From NCBI GenBank assembly GCA_001600615.1, contig BCKK01000004.1, positions 496,001 to 560,000 of the forward strand: DNA of 64,000 nucleotides. The letters are read 5' to 3'. The DNA is from Dioszegia crocea. Taxonomy: Eukaryota; Basidiomycota; Tremellomycetes; Tremellales; Bulleribasidiaceae. Position numbers and translations under genes: made by a program. Below the pieces are notes generated by a model. The model saw nothing but the letters and a program-made list of their open reading frames with translations. It did no database searches and was not told where the DNA came from. This document shows, piece after piece, positions 1 through 11,225 of the stretch (position 1 is its first letter; every line of letters begins with the position of its first letter).

Positions 1-71
1 TCTATCCAGGAAATCACAAGACTTGCCTTGAAATCTGGCTCTTCTCCCTTCTTTCGCTTAGCGGGCGGCAT
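1..71 (-). CDS. 5' end of an unidentified gene leaving the left edge
   Basis: An ATG at 71-69 on the minus strand opens a frame to the window edge. It begins MPPAKRKKGEEPDFK and carries a basic KRKK patch that could be a nuclear localisation signal. A GCAAGT that could be a GC-type intron donor follows codon 15, so the coding part inside the window may stop at about 27. Only 23 codons are visible and the family cannot be named. The call rests on the start codon, the open frame and the typical polar start of a nuclear protein, so it is weak. Confidence 0.3.
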   Translation of the reverse strand, partial: MPPAKRKKGEEPDFKASLVISWI

Positions 72-779
72 ATCTATGGCGATCTTCGTGGGGCTACGTG
101 CAAGAATGAGATGGTCTATGTGCAAAAATTCTGAAACGGCTGAAACTTCAGGTCAGTAGATGTAAATTCCCCAAAGGGGAGATTCCTGTCAGTGGCTCCT
201 GCGCATTCGCCACTGGGTTTAAATCAATCACCTCCAGCGATCCACTTCCGTCTCCCTGCCGAGATGCAGCCCAATAGAAGACATCAAGACGGGTCATCAG
301 ATTATCATAGACATTTCTTCCGATCGGCCAGTCCTTGGCGCATCGATCATCTAGCAGGCTATGACCATTTCTGGTGATGACACGGAAAGTCCTGGGAACG
401 ATCGAAGGACGGCACCACATGGTGAAACAGTCCCATCATTGCCCACTGTGACCTCAGAGGCAAGGAGACCGCTGTGACTCGTTCGAACAGGACGAAGAAA
501 GGATGAGATTTCTTGCGCGCGAGACAGACATGCCAGCAGCCTACAGCTTCAGGAATAGAAAGGATTTGTACGGAGACATTTTGAACACCCCTGTTAGGAT
601 ATCACCGTGGCTGAGGGGGTTATCATACTCCTCGCCACCAGACCTGTCTGATTCATACGTACCCCACATCCACAAGCGCACCTAACACATTGTCTCGACA
701 CTACAGATACCCCACAATACCAGTCGACACGTCTCACATCCCCTCTCCCGCACGCAACCCTCGATTCTCCGAGCACCAC
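72..779. other. Intergenic, divergent upstream region
   Basis: Upstream DNA between the partial minus-strand gene and the first plus-strand gene. Short open frames occur on both strands, but none shows a recognisable domain or a convincing set of splice sites. A GT...CTGACAG pair on the minus strand (about 232 to 187) looks like a 47-nt intron and could lie in the 5' leader of the left-edge gene. Confidence 0.4.
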
Positions 780-1691
780 ATGATCCCTTCTACGCTCAGT
801 ATATCCGGCGTCTTCACAGGGTTCGAAGATAAGCACCAGACCGATATTCTTCTTTTCAAGGTTCATCAGGACCTGAGCGCTGCTATCGATGATGAGTTTG
901 GGTTAGGGGCGACCGAAGTTTTCAAAGCAGCGTGGAGGGAGAAGTCAGCATTGCCGACGGGTGGCCAGGAGGAGTTGGCTTATCTAGCCGCGGATATCGC
1001 CGGATGTGTCTCTACAGCGATGCTGCGTGCCGGTAGTCGAGACTCGCGGCAGAAAGGCGGGAGGGAGTGGATGATCAACGTGTTGCGGAACTGTGCGAGC
1101 AAGTCAAGGCCTTCCAAGAGTGTTTTTGAGACGAAGCGGAAGCGGGGTGACACTGAGAAGATTCAGGCGCGTCATCATCACGAGCTGGGCAACAAGTGTC
1201 GGGAAGCGGAGGGTCTGCTTGTAGAGGGCTTCAGGTCAAAGATGGCGGCACGGGATCAGCGAGGACGAGTCGGAGGCTGTCGGGGGTGCACGATTGAATC
1301 GATGGCGCACTCTGACACTGTTCCGGGTTCACTAGGAGGAAGGTTTCATACCTGCCTGGAGCCGGAAGAGATCGAGACCAAAGAGGAGGATACCCTTAAG
1401 GAGGAGGCGCGAAGTCCAGGACAGGCGACGAAGCAGGGATCTGTGTTCCACAAAGCTTGGGCTAGCTTGAGCTCGACGGCGGACTCGCTGTCTCGCGGCA
1501 CTTGGCTGGGATTGGGGGTGGCTGGGATTTGGATGACATTGGCAATGGTGGCGTTGGCATCGGCGTCGAACAGAGCCAGCGAGGAGACGTGGATGAGGAT
1601 GGGAAATGATTCTTTCCGGCAGTCATTCAGCGGAGATCAGATGCGACATCTTGCAGGGATGAGAGGTCAGACTTGGGATTGCAGGGAGTAG
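780..1691 (+). CDS. Putative C-terminally membrane-anchored protein, tandem paralogue 1
   Basis: Single-exon frame of 303 codons from the ATG at 780. An in-frame ATG at 690 would add 30 residues, and I prefer 780 because similarity to the neighbouring paralogue at 2358-3176 begins after it. Shared blocks are KGGREWMINVLRNCAS versus KGGRECMTDNLRTCAA, IAGCVS versus IAECVS, and a region starting with a Trp-containing helix (FHKAWASLSS versus FQRTWADLSS) that leads into one hydrophobic segment near the C terminus (about residues 238-262). The N-terminal part is hydrophilic and charged with no signal peptide, so a tail-anchored or single-pass membrane protein facing the cytosol is inferred. No known domain is recognised. 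The central cysteine-containing stretch (about residues 165-195) has no counterpart in the paralogue. Confidence 0.55.
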   Translation: MIPSTLSISGVFTGFEDKHQTDILLFKVHQDLSAAIDDEFGLGATEVFKAAWREKSALPTGGQEELAYLAADIAGCVSTAMLRAGSRDSRQKGGREWMINVLRNCASKSRPSKSVFETKRKRGDTEKIQARHHHELGNKCREAEGLLVEGFRSKMAARDQRGRVGGCRGCTIESMAHSDTVPGSLGGRFHTCLEPEEIETKEEDTLKEEARSPGQATKQGSVFHKAWASLSSTADSLSRGTWLGLGVAGIWMTLAMVALASASNRASEETWMRMGNDSFRQSFSGDQMRHLAGMRGQTWDCRE

Positions 1692-2357
1692 CTGGGGTGA
1701 GGCGTCTGCGCTGTTAATGACCTTTGTTTAACCGCCAGATGCTCCATACCGGTATCAGAGACTTTACTCGTTGTTCATAGCGTCATGACCCAAAATGGTC
1801 GTTCCTTCTTTGCTTAAGCTTCTTGCGCATGAATTTGGTCTTGGCTGCTGGGAAATGTTGTCACTGTCGCTGCCTGGTATGAGACACAGCCTACAGTGAA
1901 AGCTAGGTGTGAGGACAAACAAGAGTCACTGAGCTCGTACCTCATGACCGGCCGCTTCCATCCTGGAGACCAACCAATATACATGACACATGTAGCCTCC
2001 GTTCATATTCATGATAGGAAACACAAAGTGCCACAGAGTCAAACACGCCCACGCCCATCCGTCGTCACCTTGGGTCCAAACGCGTTTGAGCAGGGATTAA
2101 CGACGGAAGATCAGGGAGGTGTGTATGGCACATGTGCCCGCTCTAGGACAACAAAGGACGCTCACGAGACTCGAGACTGACAACGCTTACCCCCTTGCCC
2201 CGGCGCGGCGGGCCCGCAAGACAGCTGTGCGCCCTCGGTCTTTCCCAGCCCCACTCTCTCTTGCACATATTCCAAGTCATCAAGAGTCAATCCGAACCAC
2301 CGAATACATCTCAACACTCCACATCTCACTAATTACTATCGAAGCTCATCCTACCTC
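1692..2357. other. Intergenic between the two tandem paralogues
   Basis: Promoter and leader DNA of the second paralogue. The last 100 bases before 2358 are pyrimidine- and A-rich, like other leaders here. Small open frames at 1896-2180 and 2119-2595 show no conserved feature. Nothing else is supported. Confidence 0.4.
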
Positions 2358-3176
2358 ATGTCTTACTCACCTCAGTACACCATGCAAGCCTTCCTCGAAA
2401 CCGACCCCACTACCACTGGCGGCAGTGGATATCCCACCAGTGGAAGCACTGATCATCAGCTGCGCTTCACCGACAACACTCTACGTCGTGCCATCAAGAG
2501 CAGATACGACGATGGCGGCCTCGAAACCTACGACACGGCGTTCAAGGCGAAGTCGACAGGAGCAGGAGCAGGGGCAGGGGGCGTTGCAGGTCTGACGATG
2601 TGGATGAAGAACATCGCCGAATGCGTCTCTTCTACCACTCCTTCTGATGGCAGTCAAAGCACACGGAAGGGCGGGAGAGAGTGCATGACCGACAATCTGC
2701 GGACGTGCGCGGCCCAACTTGACACGGAGACTGCTTTCGTGTCCAAAGTCGGCGAGCGAAAGGATCAAGACGGCCAGAATCTCGAGATCAAGTTGAAGTT
2801 GCGTCAGGTCGAGAAGGTTCTCAAGAATGCTTCAAGGAGCAAGACGGCCAGAACAGAGAACCGCACAGATAGGGCGGAGAAGCAGGAGGAGTCGGACCTG
2901 GGCGAGTCACCAACAAAGGGTTCATGGTTCCAGAGGACTTGGGCCGATTTGAGCTCGAGGGCGGCTTCGGTGTCCGGCAGGACCTGGGCCGGGTTGGGGG
3001 CGGGGGTGGTAGGCGTGTCTGCAGTGGCGGCTGCAGCAGCGTGGTACCTCAGCTCGAGAGGTACCGATGGGACGGGGACGGGGACGGGTATGGGGAGTGC
3101 ACCATCCTACCAGTACTCCCTGGGCAGTGAATCGACGCAGACGCCCCGGGGTGCGTGGGTCTGGAAGGACGAGTGA
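2358..3176 (+). CDS. Putative C-terminally membrane-anchored protein, tandem paralogue 2
   Basis: Intron-free frame of 272 residues. A second in-frame ATG at 2382 is an equally good start. The layout matches the upstream paralogue: a polar N-terminal third, the KGGRECM...CAAQ block near residue 100, a Lys/Glu-rich likely helical middle (about 130-185), and a Trp-rich segment leading into a Gly/Ala/Val-rich transmembrane helix (about 212-236). A short Gly/Thr/Ser tail follows. The hydrophobic helix lies about 35 residues from the end with no signal peptide, which suggests a single-pass protein with a short lumenal or outer tail. No family is recognised. The pair is probably a local duplication that has diverged strongly, with the two helical blocks and the membrane segment kept. 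Confidence 0.65.
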   Translation: MSYSPQYTMQAFLETDPTTTGGSGYPTSGSTDHQLRFTDNTLRRAIKSRYDDGGLETYDTAFKAKSTGAGAGAGGVAGLTMWMKNIAECVSSTTPSDGSQSTRKGGRECMTDNLRTCAAQLDTETAFVSKVGERKDQDGQNLEIKLKLRQVEKVLKNASRSKTARTENRTDRAEKQEESDLGESPTKGSWFQRTWADLSSRAASVSGRTWAGLGAGVVGVSAVAAAAAWYLSSRGTDGTGTGTGMGSAPSYQYSLGSESTQTPRGAWVWKDE

Positions 3177-3583
3177 AGGTCGAGATTCTGTATACGCAAT
3201 CATCCCCCTTTCCGTATTGTCGTGGCTGCTCGAGTCTCAGATATCTTACCTGTACATAGTGCCATAGACCATAATACCAATTCCTTCCCATGCCGAATCC
3301 TGTCATGATTGTCTGGTAGTCAGTTTATAAGTCAGCCTGCATTAATAGCACTGTAGCTGTTTAAGCTGAATGTTAACCGTGAGCTCCTATCCTTCACCCT
3401 ATAGCATCCTACACCACGAGAGACAATCCACCTAAACATCATCAAATCCACCCAGACATCTCTCTGTCCCAGGCTCACAGATACATATCCCAAAGAGAGA
3501 TCTTCTTCCATCCCAAAATACTCTCATGTCAAACATCCACTTAACTTCCACGTTACTCTCCAACAACAATTTCTTCCTCTGCC
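3177..3583. other. 3' intergenic between convergent genes
   Basis: About 400 bases between the stop of paralogue 2 and the stop of the minus-strand kinase. AT-rich stretches near 3310-3370 are plausible 3' ends. No gene is seen. Confidence 0.4.
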
Positions 3584-6500
3584 CTACTTTACTTTCACCC
3601 AACCTCTATACCCCGCCCAGCCCTCTCGACCCTTCAAGAACTTATGATTACACACCATTTCCGCCGTCGGTCTATCCGCAATTTCCATCTCCAAACAACG
3701 TCTTACCAGATCTTCCGCATCTGACAACTTCCCACCTCCATCTTCTTCCTCTCCATCTTTGGCCTCCACCCCACCTTCCTCACCCTCCCCTTCGCCCAAC
3801 CCCTCAACATCCGGCGTACAACGCTCTTGCAAAGCCTCCAACCCTCTACTCCCTTCTACAAGCCCGACCAAAACCTCATCCGGTAACTCGGCAAATGGTG
3901 TCTCCCCAACGAGCAGAACGTACATGACCGTTCCGAGCGCATACACATCCTGTTCCTTGCCACCATAATAGTCTCCCCTGAGAATCTCCGGACTGGCATA
4001 ATGCAGTGTACCCGAGAATGTATCCCACCGTTTCCCAGATCGCCAATGTGCCGAAGACCCAAAGTCTATCAACTGACATCGGCCCTCGCCGTCCAGGATG
4101 ACATTCTCATCTTTGATATCTCGATGGACGATCCCGTTGGAATGTAGGAATCGGACCGCGTCGGCAAGTTGACCAATGAGGGATCGGACGTCGAATGCCG
4201 CTAGACCGTTGGGCGAAGCTTCGACTCGATCGAATAGGTCCAACCCGGATCCAAAGCGAGGCATCACCACTGGATGTATCAGCATCTCTGTCATTGCAAG
4301 ACGAAGGGAAAGACTTATGTCCCTTGATGACGAAGGGAAGACTTACTATAGTAGAACTCGCGATCTTCGAAGAAATCTAGCAATTTGCAGATATTCGGAT
4401 GTCCCCGGCCCGGACTGACCCGAAGCTCACTGGCAATGTATCGCTGAGCATGGCTGCTGAACATGTTGGAGCTGAAAGATCGGGGTGAGGATTTAGCAGA
4501 CTCGGGAGTGGAAGCAGTCCGGGGTTCGGCCTGTGGTAGAGCTGAGAGGGTAGGTCGCTTACTCCCTGTACTGTCGGTAGGTGGGGCAGCGCCACTGAGG
4601 GGAGTTGGCATCTCAGATTCTGAGGCCGGGTCGTCTGTGTGGAAGGTAGGTCGGAGACGGGATGGATCCCAAGGATGGGGCTTGGACGGTGCGTTGTAGA
4701 GTAAATGACGGAGTTGATCCATTACATGGACTGCAAATCAGCTTTGGTCTTTTCCCCAGGGGCGTGATGCTCACTCTCGACTGGTATTGGACCAAGAACT
4801 TTATGCCTATAAAATCAGCGTCAAACTCAAACGCAACAACGACGATTACTCACTTCTTCCAACAATCCGCCAATATCCTAACCTTAACGATATACTTAAT
4901 AATCACCTCTTCTCCCTCAGCCTCACCACCGACCCCTTTCACCTTCGCGCGCATCACAAGTCCATACGCTCCTTTACCCGCTTCGCTGAGAATAACATAA
5001 TCGTCAATCCCCCTCCCGCCAACTCCACCGGCAGTCTCGGAGCTAGGTGTACCCGGCTCCGAAGGGGGTCCTATACTCGGTGCGACCGAGATAGTCGAGT
5101 CCATCCGATTAAATCCGGGGAAAGCCGCACCGTGTTTACCTACGCCCAAGGGAGCAAGTGATCCCCCTGCCGCAGACGGTTCTATCGATGTTGACGGTGT
5201 AAGATTCGGCGTGCGGAATGGGGAGAATGAATTCAATGACGCCTTCTTAGCCATGGGTGACATGGATCCATCACCATGTGCAAAGTATCCGTGTCCGGGA
5301 GGGAGGGATGTATCGGGGGGTACAGTGAAAGGCTGGACGATCCGTCCAGCAACAAGCGAGACGCGCTTCGTATCTCGGCGCCGATGGGTTGGACGGCGTG
5401 ATTTGGGTGAAGGGGCAGGAGAGAGTGGGTCAGATATTTCCATAGTGGGTTCTTTGGGGTCGGCAAGGGATCGTGCATAGTCACGGATCGTTTCGAGATT
5501 GGCTGTGTGTGCTGAGATGTTAAGGGTCGGTCGAGGATTTGTGGCTGGGTCCAGCTCGGGAGATTCTTCCGGAGATACTAGACGGTCCATCGCCAAGAGG
5601 GGAGAACCGTGTAAGGGACTAGGCTTGAATGGGATCGAGGGCGATATTGACGCTGTTGAAATGCTCGCGCTGCCAACAGATCGAGTTGGGCCCGGATTGT
5701 GACTAGGACTGGGAGCCGACGTTCTGGCGTCCGTCGCCATCGGAGTGGAATCTAGAACCCCACTCAGGGAACCCGAGAATGATCCCGATCCCAGCCCGCT
5801 AGACCCACTAAGCCCAGCCGACTCAAGCGGTACGGGTATAATCCTTCCCGACTCGCTCAATTTCAATCCCGACCCAATCTGCTGTACAGTCTCAAACACC
5901 TTCCCACTTCCCTTATCCGCCTCGAGCTCCTCATCGAGATCACGAAACAGCCTCTCGCGTTCTAGTTCCCTTTTTGTCTTTTGCTTCGGTTCCTGCAACT
6001 TAGGTACGGCCCGTAATGATTCTCTCCGCCCAATTGACGCGAAACGCTGAGGCGAATCATCATTCTCCTGATTTACCCCAACTGGGGAGGTATCAAAGAC
6101 GATAGGCTGATCTTGGTCTAAATCGGCAATGTCGGGATGGTCAGGTAAGGCCTGTGTAGAATGGGGTACAGTAGGTGAAGGAGCGATAACGTTTTGGTGA
6201 AATATCGGTCGGATAGGTGTAGAGAGGAAGGCATGATTTTGGTCGGGTGGAGAAAATGATCCTGGATCAGGCGTATGTTGTCTTTCCCGTTGGAGATAAT
6301 CGGCCGACATTGTCGATTGGAGTGAAGGTCTTTTGATCGATGGTGGTACAGATCCTCGATCGAGCATTAGGCCCTGCTCCCGTCCTGTCCCATCGCTAGA
6401 TGATGATGATTGGGTCTCGGCACTACCACTCCTTCCGTCACTTGAACCCGACGAATCTACCCGGCTCAATACTTCTCCCATCTCCTTCTTGAGCTCCTTC

Positions 6501-7520
6501 CACTCCGCAGTGGTCGGTGTGAGAATCACCATGGAGTGACTGCTGGGATGTTCGGGACTGCCGCCTGGGCTCGGAAAAAGGGGTGGGAGATGAGATTGGA
6601 GGAATGCGTGTGCCGGGGATAGAGCGGTCGAGGGGGAATGCGCCGAGTGGGAGGAATGAGGCGGTATGGATAGTGGTGGGCCTGGTCCGTTTTGGGGTAG
6701 GATTTGGGATCGCCGGACGTGGATTGGGGAGGCGGAAGTTGAGGATGTCCGGACTGGAGAGACTTCTCTGCCTGGAGTGGAATGTAGAGATTGACTTCGG
6801 TCAGGAGATGTTTGTCGGGAGACGGGACGCGAGGTTGTATGTAGATGATGATAGAAACGTGCACTACGGATCAGCACAAGAACTCATAATTTTGCGCACG
6901 GCGACATACCTATTATCCCACACCTGATCATCCGCATCTCCACTAGACCGCCTATACCCATCACTCGTTATCCGTCTAAACTCCTTCCCAGCCAACACCT
7001 CAACCTCCCCGTCCCCATCCCTGGCATCCGCCGAACTCATCGTCAACCCCAAGCTCAGATCTCCAAAGCTCTTACTCCCTACTACCCCATTCCCACCCCT
7101 GAACCCGCCTGACGCCGCCCGACTACGAGCTTGAGACATGAGCACGCCTGAGCGATGTCTCCGTGCGCTCGCTGGTGGGGGGATGGACGATTGGCGTTGG
7201 TGTGAGGGTCCAGCTTCGCCTTCATGGGCTTCTCCGCAATTGACAACTTCGGCAGTGGCTAAATCGTCCTGACTGCCAAAATGCCGGGGGACGAAGGATG
7301 GGGAGGTGCTTGGTGCGATCCGGCTCAAAGGTGATGGTGGAGTTGTATGTGAAGTGGTTTGAGTGGTTGGTCGTGAGTCGGGAGGTGAGTCTAGAGAAGT
7401 GGGGATGGTTTCTACGTCCTCTCTCTCGGCAGTCTCGTCCGGCCCAAGTGTGAAGGGGAAGCCATGATGGGTAGGAGTCTTCCGATGCAGGTCATGCGAT
7501 TGTAAAGCTATGACCGGCAT
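3584..7520 (-). CDS. PAS-kinase-type Ser/Thr protein kinase (Psk1/Psk2-like catalytic domain)
   Basis: Five exons: 7520-6910, 6863-4854, 4806-4775, 4730-4347, 4269-3584; 1240 residues. The kinase domain fills the C-terminal third. It has the glycine loop GKGAYGLV, the lysine in IIKYI, the catalytic loop HRDIKDENV, DFGSSAH, and SPE in place of the usual APE. The segments LGPIPVEIHVM after the lysine and MPRFGSGLDLFDR in the hinge region are characteristic of PAS kinases, which control sugar partitioning in yeast. The 32-nt exon 3 encodes KHKVLGPIPVE, and its boundaries are fixed because only this splice restores the conserved frame. The first about 850 residues are Ser/Pro-rich and look disordered; I do not see a PAS domain there. 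An in-frame stop 12 nt upstream of the ATG supports the start. Family call firm; missing PAS domain less certain. Confidence 0.85.
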
Positions 7521-8189
7521 CGTGTGTGACTAGATGGCAATTGCGTCAGGCACGAGAGGACCAGCGACCGCGAGTCGATGAAGGTAAGTCGAACGTGTTG
7601 CTACAATGGTGCCAGATCGAAGTTGCTACTGTGATGGTATGTCCGGTGTGATCGGAACGTGTCGCCACAGGATGGAAGAGGACGCGTGTTTGTGTCCCCT
7701 CAGTGTGAGGTTTGCAAGCCGATATGACCGGACTGAAACTGAGGAATGTCAGCGATGGAATTTATTCGAATCGAGGGCATTAGGTGCCGACTCGATGCAC
7801 AAGTCCAAGCCGACAAGACATTTGGGGCAAGGATCAGAATACCGGCGATAACACACAAGGTTTCCTCAAGACTGAGACAAGATGCACGAGGGGTAAGACA
7901 TGTGAAAGGAAGCGCGGGTGTGAGGGTTGAGGAGGGGGGGAAAGGGAAAGTTTTGCGGGGGAGATCTCGACTCACTACTTTTCGAATCGCTTGACGACTT
8001 TCACGCGGGTGATAGAAGATACGGGCTAGCTGACTGTCTACACAAGGGATATAGGGAACTCTTTGCTGCAAGAGATGACAAGATGCCACAGTACCTGACG
8101 ATCTCACTTACTCTGCGGGACTTCGATCGCTTGGTTACCCTGCAACTCTACGCGTGAACGTGGGGTACACACCTTAAATTTAGCCGGGA

Positions 8190-8216
8190 ATCACCCGGAA
8201 CCTTACGCTCACGTGA
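8190..8216. promoter_or_regulatory. Possible sterol-response and E-box elements upstream of ERG7
   Basis: ATCACCC at 8190-8196 resembles half of the element bound by SREBP-type factors (Sre1), and TCACGTGA at 8209-8216 is a perfect E-box palindrome of the kind bound by bHLH factors. Both lie about 170-200 bases upstream of the ERG7 start. Sterol control of ERG7 is known in fungi; its operation through these motifs is inference. Confidence 0.35.
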
Positions 8217-8333
8217 CTCACCTGACACGCGTTGGGGGGCAGGCCCGTGCGTCAATTATCGGCCCCCGCCAAGCAGCGCAGAAATCTAGAGCCATACATA
8301 CACTCGTACGAGTCTCTCCATTCTCTTCAGGCC

Positions 8334-8339
8334 TATATA
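8334..8339 (+). promoter_or_regulatory. TATA-like element of ERG7
   Basis: TATATA at 8334-8339, 49 bases before the ATG at 8388. The short distance would give a very short leader. Confidence 0.35.
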
Positions 8340-8387
8340 CTCAAGTAATCGCTCGCGCAGATCCGTCCGTTCTGACAATACGCCAAC

Positions 8388-11225
8388 ATGGAGTCGACTT
8401 ATCGGACATGCCGGGAAACAGACCTCAACGGCTGGCGCCTAAAGGTCGGAGAGGATAATCACGGACAGCATAAATGGGTATATCTACCAGAGGGTCCAGC
8501 TAGGGAGGCATGGCCGCAGAGCAAGGGTGATAAACATGCTATGGGACTAGAAATGGTGAGTTTGTGGCTTCTTTCCGAGGCAAGGAGAAGACAGCGAGCG
8601 TTTCACAGAAGATTCTTCTACGCATAAATTAATCTCGTCTGCACACCTTGCTGACATTGGTAGGACATGCCAGACTTACCAGAGCCCAAGTCATACATGG
8701 ACGGAGCAAGAAACGGCCTGACATTCTACAAAGAGCTCCAAGCAGAAGATGGGCACTTTGCGACTGAATACGGAGGTGAGCTAGCTCTAGCGCTGTGACT
8801 CGAGCTTCTAGCTGACAGAAGTCTAGGCCCATTGTTCCTCATTCCCGGACTGATCGTCGCGCTGAGCGTGACTGGACAGGCATTGAAGCCGGAGCAAGAG
8901 GCCGAGATGCGGAGATACCTCCTAGCGAAGCGTCGGCCAGAGGGCGGGTGGGGTCTGTGCGTTGATGCTGCTCCAGCGCAGAGAAGCCATGGCTGACTGA
9001 CAGACATACCGCAGCTCCTCCGACCGTGTTTGGGACTGTGATGAACTATGTCGCATTGCGGATATTGGGCATGAGCCCTGATGAAGAACCGATGACGGAG
9101 ATTAGGGCGTTGATACATAAGATGGGTGAGCTGACTTCACCTCTGCTATGTCGGATAAGCGTAAGGAGCTTACCATCCAAGGTGGAGCGGTCTGTGTTCC
9201 AAGTTGGGGTAAAGCCTGGCTCAGCATATTGGGATGTTATGAGTGGGAAGGTATGGGCCCTGTCCCGCCAGAACTATGGTAAGCTATCGAAGAGTGTCGC
9301 GTCCCTATACCTCAGCTGACAGATTAGGCTTGCCCCTGACTGGGTCCCGTTTGCGCCGTGGCGATGGGTAAGTCATCAAGTCAATCCGATGACACATATG
9401 TACTAACGGAGACAGTGGATACACGTACGGAATGTGGCTGTCCCGACTGCATACCTATACGGCACAAGATTTGTCGGACCCATAACCCCCCTCGTCCTAT
9501 CCTTACGACAAGTAAGTCTACCCACATTGCACCAGACTGACAGATAGGAACTCTACATCCAGCCATACTCATCCATCAAATGGGCAAAACAACAAACCAA
9601 CATCTCCCCTTTAGACATATACTGCCCCCACACCAAAATCCTCGACGCCGTCCACGCCCTAGTCCACATATACGAGCACATCCCTTCCATCCCCCTCGTT
9701 TCGTCTATCCTCCCACTCCGAAAGATGGCCCTAGATCGGGTCTACAAACTAGTCAAATTCGAAGATGAAAACACGGGCTATCAGACTATCGGACCAGTAT
9801 CCAAGGCATTCAATATGGTAGCTCGATTCGCTGCTGAAGGGTCCGAGAGCGAGGCTTTCAAACAGCACATGATCAAAATTGAAAATTTCCTTTGGATGGG
9901 GAAGGACGGGTTGATGATGTGTGGAACGGATGGAAGTCAATTATGGGATTTGACATTTATATCGCAAGCGATGGTGGAGACTGGTTTGGCACTTGAAGAG
10001 GGGAATAAGCAATGTGTGGAGGGGATGTTGGCGTGGTTGGATAAAGCCCAAATCAGGGATAATCCACGGCATTATAAAGAGGGGTATAGGCATCGGACGA
10101 AGGGAGCTTGGGCGTTCTCTACTCCCGAGCAGGGCTATGTGGTGAGTCAGCTGCACACCTCTCTGCGTTTTCTGAACGGGGTATCAGCTGATATACTAGG
10201 TGAGCGATTGTGTAGCCGAAGGACTCAAAGCCGCCATGTCTCTGCAATCACTGCCATATACCAAGAAGGGCATAACAGTCGAGCGAATGCGAGATGCGGT
10301 CGATACGATCCTGTCAATGCAAAATCCCAATGGCGGGTATGCGAGTTATGAACTGCAGAGAGGTACGGAGAGTATGGAGATTTTGAATGCCGCCGAGGTG
10401 TTTGGCAGCATCATGATTGATTATCTATATCCTGAGTGAGTACGACTTTTGGCTGCCCTGTTTTGGGTCAAAGGAGAATCTGAGCTGACAGACTGGCAGA
10501 TGTACAACCTCAGCTATGTCGGCTTTGGTCCACTTCAGCAAGATTGACCCATCCTACCGGACCAAGGAGATATCGTAAGTTCTGAAATACGAGCCGTCGA
10601 CAGGTTGACAAAATAGCTGACGCCCTCAGCGTCTCGGTGGCGAAGTCCATCAAGTGGATCAAGTCCGACCAACGGCAGGATGGGTCTTGGTATGGAAGCT
10701 GGTAAGCTGCATTCCCCAACTCTCCTCCGGGGCATAGCTGACATGTCAGGGGAATCTGCTTCACCTACGCCACGATGTTTGCGCTCGAAGCTCTCGCGAT
10801 TGCAGGGGAGACGTACGAGAATTCAGACAACGTTAGAAGGGCATGCGATTTCTTGGTCTCTAAGCAGAAAGAAGATGGTGGATGGGGCGAGACATACATG
10901 GTAAGTCTTCCCGAGCGATATTATATAGCGCATTCGCTGATCCTTCCAGTCCTGCGTATCGCTACAATATGTCCAACATGAGACATCACAAGTAGTCATG
11001 ACGGCCTGGTCGATCCTTGCTCTCATATATGGTCAATACCCCGACAAGAGCGTCATTGATCGCGCAGCAAAAGTAATCCTCTCCCGCCAGAAGCCTGATG
11101 GGCGATGGGAACAGGAAGATACCGAGGGGATCTTCAATAAGAATTGCGCGATTGATTATCCTGCCTTTAAGTTTATATTTTGTATTTGGGCATTGGGTAG
11201 GGCTGATAAGTACCTAAGAGCGTAG
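8388..11225 (+). CDS. ERG7: Lanosterol synthase (oxidosqualene cyclase)
   Basis: Thirteen exons: 8388-8555, 8664-8775, 8827-8956, 9004-9125, 9182-9278, 9328-9367, 9416-9511, 9548-10141, 10200-10435, 10500-10574, 10630-10701, 10750-10900, 10950-11225. They give 722 residues, close to the 731 of yeast Erg7. The enzyme cyclises 2,3-oxidosqualene to lanosterol in the ER membrane or lipid droplets, the first cyclic step of ergosterol synthesis. QW-type repeats are clear: [29 protein letters not shown]. Blocks such as [25 protein letters not shown] and [10 protein letters not shown] are classic for the family. The catalytic motif reads VSDCVAE: the proton-donating Asp is residue 456, the same number as in yeast Erg7, but the usual Thr of DCTAE is Val. 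All junctions keep phase. Identification is very secure. Confidence 0.96.

Larger units (their letters stand above)
7521..8387. promoter_or_regulatory. Shared divergent promoter region of the kinase and ERG7
   Basis: 867 bases separate the two divergent start codons. No open frame here has supporting features. The ERG7-proximal 230 bases hold a CACGTG palindrome, an ATCACCC motif and a TATA-like element, listed separately. Confidence 0.5.
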
